From: JACPJP01 sp964650285
Lineage (GTDB): Archaea; Nanobdellota; Nanobdellia; Woesearchaeales; GW2011-AR4
NCBI GenBank assembly: GCA_964650285.1
Contig: CAZYSP010000013.1
Location: forward strand, 1 to 25,570
DNA length: 25,570 nt
Reading direction: 5' to 3'
In this document: positions 1 to 9,894 of the stretch, in pieces
How the letters are laid out: every line of letters starts with the position of its first letter
How positions within the stretch are numbered: the first letter of the stretch is position 1
Notes under the pieces: model-generated
The model's database searches: none
What the model saw: the letters and a program-made list of their open reading frames with translations, nothing else
Told to the model about the DNA's origin: nothing
Translations under genes and position numbers: made by a program

Positions 1-1895
1 TAAATTCAACAGATTTCCTGAACAGGACTAATGGGACTTTAACAGGGGCTTTTTCTTTTACTGATGCAGATAATGATGCAATAACTGCAAATGAAACGAG
101 ATGGTACAACAACAGTGTAGAATACAACCTAACATTAAATCTTACATTAATATCTGCGCAAAACACAACAAAAGGAGAAAATTGGACATTTTCTGTTAGA
201 GTTTTTGATGGAAGCAATTGGAGCAATTGGGTTAACAGTACTAATCTGACAATAAAGAATGCTGTTCCTGGGATTAATATAACTGTAAGCAATGTAACCG
301 TTAATGAAACACAAAAAGTGAATATAACAACAAATGCGTCAGATATAGATAATGATGAATTGACATTCACTATTAACGATTCGGCAAGATTCGGGTTAGA
401 GGGAATTTATTTCATTTGGAATACTACGCTCACAGATAGTGGGACTTATGATATAAATATAACAGTAAATGACACTGTGGGAATAGACTCAAAGATTGTA
501 ACTGTTATTGTTTTGGACGCTTTTGACTCTGATAAGGACGGAAATCCCGATTTTAATGATACTGATGATGACAATGATGGCCAGGATGATACTGTGGATT
601 TTTTGATAGGGAACTATACAAATATAACAGCAGATGTGCCAGCATTAAATATAACTATTAATGGCTCCAATGACTTTTCAAAATTATACGATAAAAATGT
701 ATTTATTAATATTTCAAATGGCAGTGAAACATTAGTTGAGTTTAACTTTACTTTTAATTCGACAAATAGACTAAATTTTCTTAATATAACCATTAATAAA
801 TCTACAAATGGTTCTGGTAGATTCTCTATCAAAGGCGTAGATTTAAGCGGAGAAAAAATAAAAAAGACTGTTTATATGGAAAAAATAAACTCAACTGTTA
901 AAGGTGTTTGTATTCTGGATCAAGAAGTTGACTTCACTGAAATAAGTTCTGCCTGCAATGCCACTAATGAGGTTCTGGTTAATTGCACCGGAGTCCCTCA
1001 AAATGGCATTATTTGCACTGATTTAGGCAATAGATGGAAAATTGAAAACTTATCAAATACAGCAGGCCAGGAATCTTGCAGGGACTTGGATGGCGATGGA
1101 TATGGTCTAGCATGCAATTCAGGGACTGATTGTGATGACGGTGATGCAAGCAAAAATACTGATTGTAGCACACCAAGCCCCAGCCCGTCTGGAGGCGGCG
1201 GAGGCGGAGGAGGCGGAGGCGGAGGAGGTGGTGGTTTAGCTGCAACTTCCGCAGGAACTGAAAAAATACATTTCTATCAAACAATCGCAAGCGATGAGGA
1301 AATTAAAATAAATGTAAATAGAGAAAGTATTGCATTTACAAAAACAGAATTTATTGTAAATAAAGACCTCACAAAAGTTACTGTAGCAATAAGATCATTA
1401 GATGAGGATGATGCTTCCAACACAATAGAAAATGCCTACCAATATTTTGAGGTTGATACCGATGGTATAACAGATAACGATATTGGAAATGTAAAAATTG
1501 AATTTAGCATAAATAATTCATGGTTTATTAATAATAATCTAGATGCAGAGACTGTTGTCCTAAATAGATATTCTAATGGATGGAATAAGCTAACAACTAA
1601 AAAAATAAGCGAAAGTGGAAGCAAGAATTCGTATGAAGCCACAAGCCCTGGCTTTTCATTATTTGCAATAACTGCAGAAAAGTCCAAGACTAAAAAAATA
1701 GAAAGCAAAACAATTGAAGTTGTAAATCAAACAAAAAAAACTGAGGCAAAAGCTATGGCAGCCATAACAAGGGCAGTTGCTGCAAAAGCAGAAGCAAAAA
1801 CAAGCAGTTTCTTTGTCGGAATTACAATAATGATTGTGATTGTTCTTGCTGGTATATTGATATATAGTTTGATTTTTGCGTATAGAGAAAAATAA
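1..1895 (+). CDS. Large surface protein, C-terminal part (5' end outside window)
   Basis: The frame is open from the first bases (codons begin at position 3) to a TAA at 1893-1895, so the start lies before the window. The visible protein has beta-rich Ig/PKD-like repeats with very many N-X-S/T sequons, then a thrombospondin type-3-like Asp-rich calcium motif (DSDKDGNPDFNDTDDDNDG, about 525-585), a second Asp/Cys-rich motif (DLDGDGYG...DCDDGD, about 1087-1143), a run of 15 glycines (1191-1235), and a region resembling the PGF-pre-PGF domain of archaeal surface proteins (about 1260-1675). It ends with a Lys/Ala-rich segment, one hydrophobic helix (about 1800-1880) and a short basic tail (YREK), so it is probably membrane-anchored with the bulk outside and likely N-glycosylated. 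The nearest downstream gene is convergent. Exact role unknown; adhesion or S-layer association is inference. Confidence 0.85.
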   Translation, partial: NSTDFLNRTNGTLTGAFSFTDADNDAITANETRWYNNSVEYNLTLNLTLISAQNTTKGENWTFSVRVFDGSNWSNWVNSTNLTIKNAVPGINITVSNVTVNETQKVNITTNASDIDNDELTFTINDSARFGLEGIYFIWNTTLTDSGTYDINITVNDTVGIDSKIVTVIVLDAFDSDKDGNPDFNDTDDDNDGQDDTVDFLIGNYTNITADVPALNITINGSNDFSKLYDKNVFINISNGSETLVEFNFTFNSTNRLNFLNITINKSTNGSGRFSIKGVDLSGEKIKKTVYMEKINSTVKGVCILDQEVDFTEISSACNATNEVLVNCTGVPQNGIICTDLGNRWKIENLSNTAGQESCRDLDGDGYGLACNSGTDCDDGDASKNTDCSTPSPSPSGGGGGGGGGGGGGGGLAATSAGTEKIHFYQTIASDEEIKINVNRESIAFTKTEFIVNKDLTKVTVAIRSLDEDDASNTIENAYQYFEVDTDGITDNDIGNVKIEFSINNSWFINNNLDAETVVLNRYSNGWNKLTTKKISESGSKNSYEATSPGFSLFAITAEKSKTKKIESKTIEVVNQTKKTEAKAMAAITRAVAAKAEAKTSSFFVGITIMIVIVLAGILIYSLIFAYREK

Positions 1896-1925
1896 AATCA
1901 AAAATTACTAAGTTATAACAACAAC

Positions 1926-2339
1926 CTAAGCCACTTTGATTTCTACAACATCAAAATGCCTCTTAACAATATTATTGATTGAATTTAAATTATGTCTATC
2001 TCTGCCTATTAGCATTCCTCTTGTTTTTGTATCATTTACATATATGGTAACTATGCTTTCTTCTTCCTTTATTTCTCTGACTTTAAGCGGATGGATTAGA
2101 TTCTGGACAAATCTGCAAACATCATTGTTAAATTCAACTAGCCTTATCTTTTTCTTCAAAGCATTTTCAGCCCTTTTTATGTTAGAGCCTTGTTTTCCTA
2201 TAGCCTTGCCCATCTCATTCTCATGCACGATAAAAAGAATGTTGTCATTTACAATACAGTCCTTTACTTTTGCCCCGGTTAGAGATTCAAAAAGGGCTAT
2301 ATACTTCATTACATCAGAATTGTATTTTATTCTTGCCAC
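1926..2339 (-). CDS. nusA: NusA-like KH-domain transcription/RNA-binding protein
   Basis: A 137-aa protein with two KH-type RNA-binding motifs: GKAIGKQGSNIKR (residues about 44-56) and GMLIGRDRHNLNSI (about 108-121). This is the short archaeal NusA-like architecture (two KH domains, no S1 or N-terminal domain), thought to bind RNA during elongation or termination. The start is GTG (2337-2339); a GGTGA element inside the 3' end of rpl30e lies about 9 nt upstream and supports it. It is the last gene of the rpo operon and sits 4 nt after rpl30e, the usual archaeal order. The S12 and S7 genes that commonly follow are absent; a convergent surface-protein gene comes next. Confidence 0.9.
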   Translation of the reverse strand: MARIKYNSDVMKYIALFESLTGAKVKDCIVNDNILFIVHENEMGKAIGKQGSNIKRAENALKKKIRLVEFNNDVCRFVQNLIHPLKVREIKEEESIVTIYVNDTKTRGMLIGRDRHNLNSINNIVKRHFDVVEIKVA

Positions 2340-2343
2340 TTAC

Positions 2344-2628
2344 CTAATCACCTTTTAATATAGACAAAACAGAAATAGAGTATGGTTTCTTGCATATAAC
2401 TCCTAATTCATCATTAAGGTATTTTACTTTCAGGGTTTCAGTCTTGCTAAGTCCGGCATAATAGTTTAAATCATTAAGAACACTTTCAGAGCAGTTAGAG
2501 CTTATAATCACTTTTTCAACTTTGCCCAGTTTAAGGTTCTTAATAGTCCTCTCTGTACCTGTGACAAGATTTTTTGCCTTGATAAGCTTCTTTATTTCAG
2601 TTGATGTAAGTGCTTTTTTTCTTGGCAT
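2344..2628 (-). CDS. rpl30e: 50S ribosomal protein L30e
   Basis: A 94-aa member of the L7Ae/L30e/S12e RNA-binding fold. It begins MPRKK and has the family pattern of a basic first helix (TSTEIKKLIKAKNLVTGTERT), a beta strand KVEKVIISSNCSE and a C-terminal hydrophobic segment GVICKKPYSISVLSIL. Length matches archaeal L30e (about 95-105 aa). It starts 2 nt after the rpoA'' stop and is followed by the nusA-like gene, which is the conserved archaeal position of L30e and distinguishes it from L7Ae. Confidence 0.9.
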   Translation of the reverse strand: MPRKKALTSTEIKKLIKAKNLVTGTERTIKNLKLGKVEKVIISSNCSESVLNDLNYYAGLSKTETLKVKYLNDELGVICKKPYSISVLSILKGD

Positions 2629-2630
2629 TT

Positions 2631-3776
2631 TTATGAAGCCTTTCTATTTTTGAAGTCCGTAACCAAATCAGGAACTCCTGTTCCAATAGGTACAGCCTGG
2701 TTGAGCATAACATTTTCAACAACAGAATTAAGATGATCAACTTCTCCAATCAATGCAGCATTTATTATATGTTTTATTGGTGTTTCAAAGCTCGCTCTTG
2801 CTAGTGCAGATGCTTTCTCGCTTACAACACCATATCTTGTAATCCCTTTTACAGATCCGGTAATGCACATTGTATCTGCTACTAACATTATGTGCCTTAT
2901 GTCCACATTAAAGCCCTGGTTTTCTATCACCTTGAAAACCTCGTCAATTATCACTTGTCGTGCAGCTTCTATACCCAAAACCTGATAGATTTCAAAGATA
3001 TTGTTGGTTGTTGTCCTGTAGCCATCAATACCCTCAAGCTGCAGTATTTCTGAAAGATTTGAACCAGAGGTCATAATTATATATTCATCTCCTCTCTTTA
3101 CAGGCAATACCTGGTTAATGCCCTTTATACCTTTGATATGGGCATCTTTTATTTTCTCTTTTGCCTTGTATACATCATTAAGACTCTCTTCCTTACTGCG
3201 ACTTTTTAATAAAATAGAATCCTTATTGTCCTTGATATTAAATCCCTTCAACTGCTTGGCAATGCTGTTAATTATTTGTGAGTTTGTTATTTCAAGGTTT
3301 TTTGATTTTTCCTTATCCAGTTTTATGTCAATTTCAGAATCAACAAGGCTTATCGAAAATTCAAGAGCAACATCGCTTAATTTTGTTTCTTTGAGGGAAA
3401 GTGCAAACTCCTTTATGCCTTTTCCTTTTGAATACGGCGCTTTAAGGTATATCTCCATTGCAGGTGTATGTAATACTTTCCTTCCATCAAGAATCTCGAT
3501 GATTCTTGGTAATCCTAGTGTAACATTCATTTCCGCTACTCCTGCAAAATGGAATGTATTTAACGTCATTTGAGTACCTGGTTCCCCTATTGATTCTGCT
3601 GCTATAATGCCAACAGACTCTCCTGGATGTATTTTCGCACCATCATATTCTGATAACGCAAACTCCAGTATTTTCTTTAATTTTGCCTGGTTTGTTCCCT
3701 TGGGAAGATAATTTTGTATATCCTCCAGTATCTTTTTGGGAAGCTTGTCCTCATATTCAGCAATAAGTTTGTCCAT
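2631..3776 (-). CDS. rpoA2: DNA-directed RNA polymerase subunit A''
   Basis: C-terminal part of the largest RNA polymerase subunit, separate from A' as in other archaea. The trigger-loop region is clear (HPGESVGIIAAESIGEPGTQ followed by MTLNTFHFAG, residues about 50-79), as is the AEMNVTLGLPRIIEILDGRK motif after it. Near the C-terminus DIRHIMLVADTMC and RASFETPIKHIINAA match archaeal A''. I chose the ATG at 3774-3776 (381 aa), 1 nt after the rpoA' stop (TAAAATG); an in-frame TTG three codons upstream would overlap rpoA' and is less likely. With A' it forms the active-site wall and bridge-helix/trigger-loop system of the polymerase. Confidence 0.97.
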   Translation of the reverse strand: MDKLIAEYEDKLPKKILEDIQNYLPKGTNQAKLKKILEFALSEYDGAKIHPGESVGIIAAESIGEPGTQMTLNTFHFAGVAEMNVTLGLPRIIEILDGRKVLHTPAMEIYLKAPYSKGKGIKEFALSLKETKLSDVALEFSISLVDSEIDIKLDKEKSKNLEITNSQIINSIAKQLKGFNIKDNKDSILLKSRSKEESLNDVYKAKEKIKDAHIKGIKGINQVLPVKRGDEYIIMTSGSNLSEILQLEGIDGYRTTTNNIFEIYQVLGIEAARQVIIDEVFKVIENQGFNVDIRHIMLVADTMCITGSVKGITRYGVVSEKASALARASFETPIKHIINAALIGEVDHLNSVVENVMLNQAVPIGTGVPDLVTDFKNRKAS

Positions 3777-3777
3777 T

Positions 3778-6570
3778 TTAACCAATTGTTTTTATTACCC
3801 TCTTTACATTTAGTATACCTTTTTCAGATTTTGAAACATCCATTCCGTCTTCTCCATAAGTAAACTGCACTATCTTGTTTGTAGCATCCCTTACAGTGCC
3901 ATCATATCCCACTCTTAAATCCTGCAGAGCATTTGCAAGTCTCCTGTACAAATATCCGGACTTAGGGGTTCTTAATGCAGTGTCCATTAAGCTGTCTCTT
4001 CCAGTCATTGCGCCAAAAAAGAATTCTGTTGGCGTCAAACCAGCCTTAAATCTGTTGCTTATAAATCCCTTGGCTTCCGAGCTTAAATCATATTTTTTAA
4101 AAGCCGATAAGGTTCTTCCCTCAAATCCTTTTTCAATTCTTTTGCCGCGCATAGCCTGTTGTCCAACGCATGCTGCCATTTGGGCCAGGTTAAGCAAATT
4201 GCCCCTTGCACCCGATTGCGCCATAATCATTGTATGAGAATTTTTATCAGCAAAATTTGTGACTATTTCGCCAGTTTCGTTTCTTGCCTTATTCAATACC
4301 TCTAAGATTTTTAATTCAATAGTCTCTTCCAGAGTTTTTCCCGGAAACGCTTCCAGCTTATTGTCCTTGTACATGCTTATTAGCTTATCAACTTCTTTTT
4401 TCGCATTGTTAAGTGTTTCCTGTACCTTTAAACTTGCATTCTCCGGTAAGTCTGTGTCTGATACTGAGGATGTGAAACCTCTTTTCAACAAAACCATTAT
4501 TCCCATCCTAAAAATTTTTCCAAGCAGGTCAATTGTAAATTTTTTTCCGTATTTCTTATGTATATTCCTCAATAACAATCCAGAACCTTCTCCAAGGTTG
4601 GCCCTGTCCATATAGCCTTCCACAAGCTTTCCGTTCTTTATTGCAACTTCCTGATCTTCCCTTGTTTTTCCTGTAAAATTGAAATCTTCTGGTATTAAAA
4701 CAGAAAATACTTCTTTTCCATCAATTTTCTCTTTTCTGGGTAGCTTTGAAAAATTATCTATTCCGACTGATGCCAAAAGGTCTATTGCTTCACTCCTGCT
4801 TAGTGTCATATTTTTTGTAAGGAGATAGTTCCCAGATATAGCGTCCTGCACACAGCCAATTATGCTTAAGCCGTACCTTAAGGAAATAAGCTGTGTTTGC
4901 ACTTCCATCAGTATTTCAGCTTCTGTACGAGCCTCTTCTGTTTGTGGAATGTGCAAATTCATTTCATCACCATCAAAATCAGCATTATAAGGATGACAAA
5001 CTGCAGGGTTCAACCTTAGTGTTTTTCCCGGCAATACTTTAACGCGATGACACATCATGGACATTCTATGCAAACTAGGCTGCCTATTGAAAACTGCTAT
5101 ATCGCCATCCCTAAGATGTCTTTCAACAGTATAACCAGATTGCAATTCTTCTAATGATGTTTCTTTGGTTTCATCTGTTATTTTTTTCTTCTTTCCGTCA
5201 GGCCTTATTATGTAATTTGCGCCAGGATATTTTTTAGGCCCTCTTTCTACGAATTTCTTCAAATACTCTATATTCCACATATTAACCTTTTCAGGGACTG
5301 TAAGCTTCATAGCCACTACATCTGGAACACCAACTTCATTAATCTCAAGCATAGGGTCCGGGCTTATGACAGTTCTTGCGCAAAAATTTGTTCTCTTGCC
5401 CGCTAAATTGTGTCTTATCCTTCCTTCTTTGCTTTTTATCCTTTCTGTTATGGTCTTAAGAGGCTGACCAGACCTATGCCTTGCAGGCGGAAGCTGGGCA
5501 ATCGCATTATCAAAGTATGTTGATATGTGATACTGCAGCAAATCCCATAAATCCTCAACTATAATTTCAGGAGCCCCTGCATTTATATTTTCAAATAACC
5601 TCTGATTTATTCTGACTATATCTCCAAGTTTATGCGTTAGGTCGTCCTCGCTTCTTTCCCCGCTTTCAAGAGTAATGCTGGGCCTCATTGTTACAGGAGG
5701 TATTGATAATAGAGTTAATACCATCCATTCAGGCCTTACATGTGGTACAGCCACTCCAAACAGAAGCGCATCATCATCAGATATCTTTTCAAGCCTTGCT
5801 CTTATCTCTATCGGACTTATTCTTTTCTCATTCTCGAAGAAAGTTGTTGGCTTATCCACACTAATTTTTTTCTGTCTTGCCTTGCAGTGAGGGCACTTGT
5901 TAACTGTTTTTAGAGCTGATATTATATCCTTTATTTTGTCTCTTCTTTCTTCAAGACCACGTTCTTTTTCTATCGCATCAAGAATTTCCTTGTATTTGCT
6001 TATCTTATTTTTTGGTATTAAAATCCTTCCGCAATCTCTGCAGGTTGATTTCAGAAGGGTCAGAATTATATTTGCAAATTTAACATGTATTACTGGTCTT
6101 GCCAGTTCTATGTGACCAAAATGCCCGATGCACTCTTTTAATTTTGAGCCACAGGTTTTGCATCTTAATCCCGGGTCAATAACACCTAATCTTATGTCCA
6201 TTAAGCCGCCATCAACAGGGTAACCTTCCTTGTCATACAGCTCCGGAGTCACAATCTTTGCAGTGGCCATATCCCTAATCATCTTCGGTCCCAAGACAGA
6301 GAAGACGATGCTTTTTACCTGCTTGAAAATGTGAGTTTCTTCAGGTTCTATAACCTCATCTTTCTTTTTCTCTGCTTCTTTTCCTTCTTCTGACTTCCCT
6401 TTTTCTACTTTAAGTTCTGTTTCAGGTTCTTTTGTTTCTATAACTTCCTCTACTGGTTTTCCTTCCACAACTTTTTCTTTTGTTGGTGTTTCCACTATTT
6501 CCTTTGCTTCTTTGCCTGATTTCTCTTCAGCTTTCACAGATTTTTCAACCTTATCTTTTTTCTCAGCCAT
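3778..6570 (-). CDS. rpoA1: DNA-directed RNA polymerase subunit A'
   Basis: A 930-aa catalytic subunit. The Mg-binding motif NADFDGD is at residues 529-535 (about 4966-4986). The clamp Zn site is C137-x2-C140...C147, with H150/H153 nearby, and a second Cys set is C177/C180 with C226/C229. Other family motifs are RHRSGQPLKTITERIKSKEGR and FNRQPSLHRMSMMCHRVKV. The first about 78 residues are an extra Lys/Glu-rich low-complexity segment before the usual archaeal N-terminus (HIFKQVKSIVFSVLGPKMI). No ATG, GTG or TTG lies near the expected start (the next Met, M97, would cut into the conserved core), so the extension seems to be translated. ATG at 6568-6570. Confidence 0.97.
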   Translation of the reverse strand: MAEKKDKVEKSVKAEEKSGKEAKEIVETPTKEKVVEGKPVEEVIETKEPETELKVEKGKSEEGKEAEKKKDEVIEPEETHIFKQVKSIVFSVLGPKMIRDMATAKIVTPELYDKEGYPVDGGLMDIRLGVIDPGLRCKTCGSKLKECIGHFGHIELARPVIHVKFANIILTLLKSTCRDCGRILIPKNKISKYKEILDAIEKERGLEERRDKIKDIISALKTVNKCPHCKARQKKISVDKPTTFFENEKRISPIEIRARLEKISDDDALLFGVAVPHVRPEWMVLTLLSIPPVTMRPSITLESGERSEDDLTHKLGDIVRINQRLFENINAGAPEIIVEDLWDLLQYHISTYFDNAIAQLPPARHRSGQPLKTITERIKSKEGRIRHNLAGKRTNFCARTVISPDPMLEINEVGVPDVVAMKLTVPEKVNMWNIEYLKKFVERGPKKYPGANYIIRPDGKKKKITDETKETSLEELQSGYTVERHLRDGDIAVFNRQPSLHRMSMMCHRVKVLPGKTLRLNPAVCHPYNADFDGDEMNLHIPQTEEARTEAEILMEVQTQLISLRYGLSIIGCVQDAISGNYLLTKNMTLSRSEAIDLLASVGIDNFSKLPRKEKIDGKEVFSVLIPEDFNFTGKTREDQEVAIKNGKLVEGYMDRANLGEGSGLLLRNIHKKYGKKFTIDLLGKIFRMGIMVLLKRGFTSSVSDTDLPENASLKVQETLNNAKKEVDKLISMYKDNKLEAFPGKTLEETIELKILEVLNKARNETGEIVTNFADKNSHTMIMAQSGARGNLLNLAQMAACVGQQAMRGKRIEKGFEGRTLSAFKKYDLSSEAKGFISNRFKAGLTPTEFFFGAMTGRDSLMDTALRTPKSGYLYRRLANALQDLRVGYDGTVRDATNKIVQFTYGEDGMDVSKSEKGILNVKRVIKTIG

Positions 6571-6594
6571 TTTATTTTATAATTATAAGTAAGT

Positions 6595-8397
6595 CTAATA
6601 TTTGCTTTCCAGCTCTAATTTTTGGTATATTCCCAATGACTTAAATTCGTCAAGCATTAATTTAAATGCATAACTTATTTCTATATTGCTTATCTCAACA
6701 TTCTCCTTGCATATAGGGCAATAGCTTTTTCCCTTATAGCTGTCTTTGATAGCTATCATTCCGCAGCTTTCGCATACTGGAACAATTGTTTTATCAGAGT
6801 CAAACCTTTCTTTCAAAAGCAAGGAAGCCCCATGAGCAACAAACGTATCTTTTTCCATTTCTCCCAATCTTAAGCCACCTTCTTTTGCACGACCTTCTGT
6901 TGGCTGACGGGTAAGCAATTGTATCGGACCGCGAGCTCTTGAATGTATCTTGTTGGCTACAAGATGCTTCAATTTCAGATAATACATGCTGCCTACAAAG
7001 ATTTTAGCCTGCATAATTTCCCCTGTTATGCCGTTATAGAAAGTTTCTACACCATTTTCCCTGAATCCTAATGATTTTAATTCCTCTCTTAGCTTTTCTT
7101 CTGGTTCTGCATCAAATGTTGTTCCATTGATATTTCTTCCAGCCAAAGCTCCTACTTTTCCACCAAGAATTTCTATTAAATGGCTGATAGTCATTCTTGA
7201 AGGTATGCCATGAGGAGAGAATATCAAATCAGGTTTTATTCCAGATGCAGAAAAAGGTATATCTTCTTCCGGGACTATTAATCCAACTACCCCTTTCTGG
7301 CCATGCCTGCTGGTAAACTTGTCCCCTATCTCAGGAACTCTTTCATCCCTTAATCTTACCTGCACTAATCTGTTGCCTTCCTCATTCTCAGTTAACAAAA
7401 TAAAATCAACAATCCCGTGTTCGCCATGTTTCATAGCCATAGAACTTTCTCTTCTGGTTCCAGCAGCCAGATTGTATTCTTCCAAGGAACTTAAAAATCT
7501 AGGCGGACTGGTTTTCCCAATAACAACATCACCCTCAGCAACTTGAGCCTCAGGATAAATTATGCCGTCTTGTTCTAAAAACTTGTAATCATGTTCGCTT
7601 TTATAGCCCTTGACATCTTTGTCAGGTATGCATATTTGGTCAATTAAACCACCTGAATAGCGAAGTTCCTCTGAAATTGAAGGCCTGTAATAAGTGCTTC
7701 TTCCAAAACCTCTTTCTATGGAAGCTTTGTTTAATACTATTGCATCTTCCATATTATAACCTTTATAGCTCATTACAGCTACAACAATATTCTGTCCAGC
7801 AGGATGTTTGCTATAATCACTTATGTCATGCATAATTGACTTTATTATTGGTTCCTGAGGATAATGCAATAAATTAACATCCATATCCATTCTGACAGCA
7901 AAGTTTGATGCGTACAAGCCTAAAGCCTGCTTTTGATTTTTAGAACCAGCATTGACTCTTGTAGACTGGTTGAAGTTTCCATATGGTACAAGCGAGGTTG
8001 TCAGACCGAACATTCCTAAAGGTGTAACTTCCAGATGTGTATGTTCTGGAGTAAGGTCCTTTTCAAAGAAAGCTACTAAACTATTTTCCTCCTCACCCGC
8101 ATCTAAATATTCTATAATGCCCTGCTTAATCAGATCACTCCATGATATTTCATTTTTTTCCAGCTGCTTCAGGTGTTTTTCTGTCAATAATGGTTGACCT
8201 TCTTTTACTACTATCAACGGCCTTCTAGCTCTTCCTTTAGAAGTTTCCACAAAAATTTCATCTGCCTTCTTATTATAGTATACATTAAGGTTAGAGTCTA
8301 TATTGCCCGCTCTCCTTCCCTCCTTAACACTAGCAACAAAACTATTTGCATCGTCAACAGCTCCCATAAATTTGCTATTTAGATATACTTCTATCAT
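6595..8397 (-). CDS. rpoB1: DNA-directed RNA polymerase subunit B' (C-terminal half of B)
   Basis: A 600-aa protein covering the C-terminal half of the second-largest subunit. Visible family motifs are SYKGYNMEDAIVLNKASIERG (about 210-230), GDKFTSRHGQKGVVG (about 358-372), FSPHGIPSRMTISHLIEILGG (about 393-413) and LTRQPTEGRAKEGGLRLGEME (about 495-515). The C-terminal Zn ribbon has C542, C545, C560 and C563. It begins with ATG 9 nt after the rpoB'' stop. The split of B into B''+B' is known from methanogens, Archaeoglobus and several DPANN lineages. The two chains together make the lobe, fork, hybrid-binding and clamp-anchor regions. Confidence 0.97.
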   Translation of the reverse strand: MIEVYLNSKFMGAVDDANSFVASVKEGRRAGNIDSNLNVYYNKKADEIFVETSKGRARRPLIVVKEGQPLLTEKHLKQLEKNEISWSDLIKQGIIEYLDAGEEENSLVAFFEKDLTPEHTHLEVTPLGMFGLTTSLVPYGNFNQSTRVNAGSKNQKQALGLYASNFAVRMDMDVNLLHYPQEPIIKSIMHDISDYSKHPAGQNIVVAVMSYKGYNMEDAIVLNKASIERGFGRSTYYRPSISEELRYSGGLIDQICIPDKDVKGYKSEHDYKFLEQDGIIYPEAQVAEGDVVIGKTSPPRFLSSLEEYNLAAGTRRESSMAMKHGEHGIVDFILLTENEEGNRLVQVRLRDERVPEIGDKFTSRHGQKGVVGLIVPEEDIPFSASGIKPDLIFSPHGIPSRMTISHLIEILGGKVGALAGRNINGTTFDAEPEEKLREELKSLGFRENGVETFYNGITGEIMQAKIFVGSMYYLKLKHLVANKIHSRARGPIQLLTRQPTEGRAKEGGLRLGEMEKDTFVAHGASLLLKERFDSDKTIVPVCESCGMIAIKDSYKGKSYCPICKENVEISNIEISYAFKLMLDEFKSLGIYQKLELESKY

Positions 8398-8406
8398 TTT
8401 GTCCTA

Positions 8407-9894
8407 TTATTTTACCACTTTTAAGCCGAGATTTTTCAATTGCTTAACTACTTCATCCTCATTGGATTCCTTTGAAATGGAGCATAGCAATGAAAGATTT
8501 TTTCTTAAACCAATATTGGTTCCTTCTGGAGTTTCGATAGGGCATAATCTCCCCAAGTGAGTACTGTGCAATTCGCGGGCTTCAAAATTTTCTTGGCTCG
8601 CGCTTAACGGGCTTACAACACGCTGTAAGTGGGATAGCATTTCCAGATAATTCAGTCTTTGGACTCTTTGGCTAATGCCTTTCCTGCCGCTAACCCATTT
8701 TCCTGTCGCCATGGATGAATAGATCCTTTGCGTAAGCAGTTTGTCCCTTATCAGATTTTTTATTGTAGGGAACTTACCGCGCTTGACCATCCTCTGAAAA
8801 TTATACAATAAATCGCCAATAAGCACCTTTAGGTTAAGCCTCAACAAATCTGCAAGCAAATCTCCGCTTAGCTTTAGCTTTTTGTTCATATAATGGTCCT
8901 TGTCATCCACATCAAGTTCTCCTCTTGATACTCTCAAAAATCGCTTAATCATCTTGCACAAGTTGTAGGCCTTAAAAATTCTGTCTTCCTTTTTTATGCC
9001 AAGGTGAGGCATAAGATATTTATCAAGTATTTCGCTCATTCTTTCTACCCTCACATCCTTTGATTGGGTAACGCCTATTCTCTTTGCAATGTAATCAAGA
9101 GCTTCTTCCTCTGTTTTAATGCTCGCAAACTCGATTAGATTAATGAGGACTTCATCGTACTGCTTTTCGGCTGAAATGAATTTAGTAATCTCTTCATCTT
9201 TAAGGAAACCAAGAGCTTTTATTACAACAATAATTGGAATTTTTTTAACTCTGGTAAACGTCAAATAGAAAATACCATTCTTAGGCCTCTCCATAGTATG
9301 AGGTATTTTAAATGAGCCATATTCAGAAAATAACTTCCCAACATACTCTGATGTGCCTGACGCATGTTTTTCAATAAGGAATTTGTTAGATGCTAAGTCT
9401 TCAATTGTTATAAGGACTTTCTCTGTGCCATTAATTATAAAGTAGCCTCCGGGCTCGTTAGGGTCTTCTCCTTTTTCTATCATCTCCTCTCTGCTTAACT
9501 TATTGAGATGACACAACTTGCTTTTCAGCATAATTGGTATATTGCCTATTTGGGTCACAAAACTTTCCCTTTGAACACCGTTAATATGAGCACTAACCTC
9601 AATGTAAGTAGGCGCAGAATAAGTCAACTTTCTTAACCTGGCTTCAACAGGAAATATATTTCTCTTGCTTCCATCAGCTTCGGTAATTTCCGGCTTTACG
9701 CTCCAAATTTTATCCAACCTTATCTTAAATTCATCTATGTTATGTGGAATAATTGTAGGTATAATTTCTTTGTTCTCTTCAATAATGTTGTTTAATTGCT
9801 TCTCCATAAAGTCATTATAGGATCCTATGTCTGAATCTACAAAACTCTGCTCATCAAAATATTTTTTTATTAGGGTTTTTCCGTATTTATACAT
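8407..9894 (-). CDS. rpoB2: DNA-directed RNA polymerase subunit B'' (N-terminal half of B)
   Basis: A 495-aa N-terminal half of subunit B. It contains GGYFIINGTEKVLITIEDLA (residues about 148-168) and FPVEARLRKLTYSAPTYIEV, and ends with the fork region (HLGRLCPIETPEGTNIGLRK), after which the normal B chain is interrupted and continues in rpoB'. The ATG at 9892-9894 overlaps the end of rpoH by 8 nt (GATGTATAA), indicating translational coupling; the in-frame TTG one codon earlier is not needed. Confidence 0.96.
   Translation of the reverse strand: MYKYGKTLIKKYFDEQSFVDSDIGSYNDFMEKQLNNIIEENKEIIPTIIPHNIDEFKIRLDKIWSVKPEITEADGSKRNIFPVEARLRKLTYSAPTYIEVSAHINGVQRESFVTQIGNIPIMLKSKLCHLNKLSREEMIEKGEDPNEPGGYFIINGTEKVLITIEDLASNKFLIEKHASGTSEYVGKLFSEYGSFKIPHTMERPKNGIFYLTFTRVKKIPIIVVIKALGFLKDEEITKFISAEKQYDEVLINLIEFASIKTEEEALDYIAKRIGVTQSKDVRVERMSEILDKYLMPHLGIKKEDRIFKAYNLCKMIKRFLRVSRGELDVDDKDHYMNKKLKLSGDLLADLLRLNLKVLIGDLLYNFQRMVKRGKFPTIKNLIRDKLLTQRIYSSMATGKWVSGRKGISQRVQRLNYLEMLSHLQRVVSPLSASQENFEARELHSTHLGRLCPIETPEGTNIGLRKNLSLLCSISKESNEDEVVKQLKNLGLKVVK

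Noticed and set aside
1936..2358. Plus-strand 140-aa frame opposite the nusA-like gene
   Set aside because: It is the antisense shadow of a well-conserved KH-domain gene and has no promoter or family pattern.
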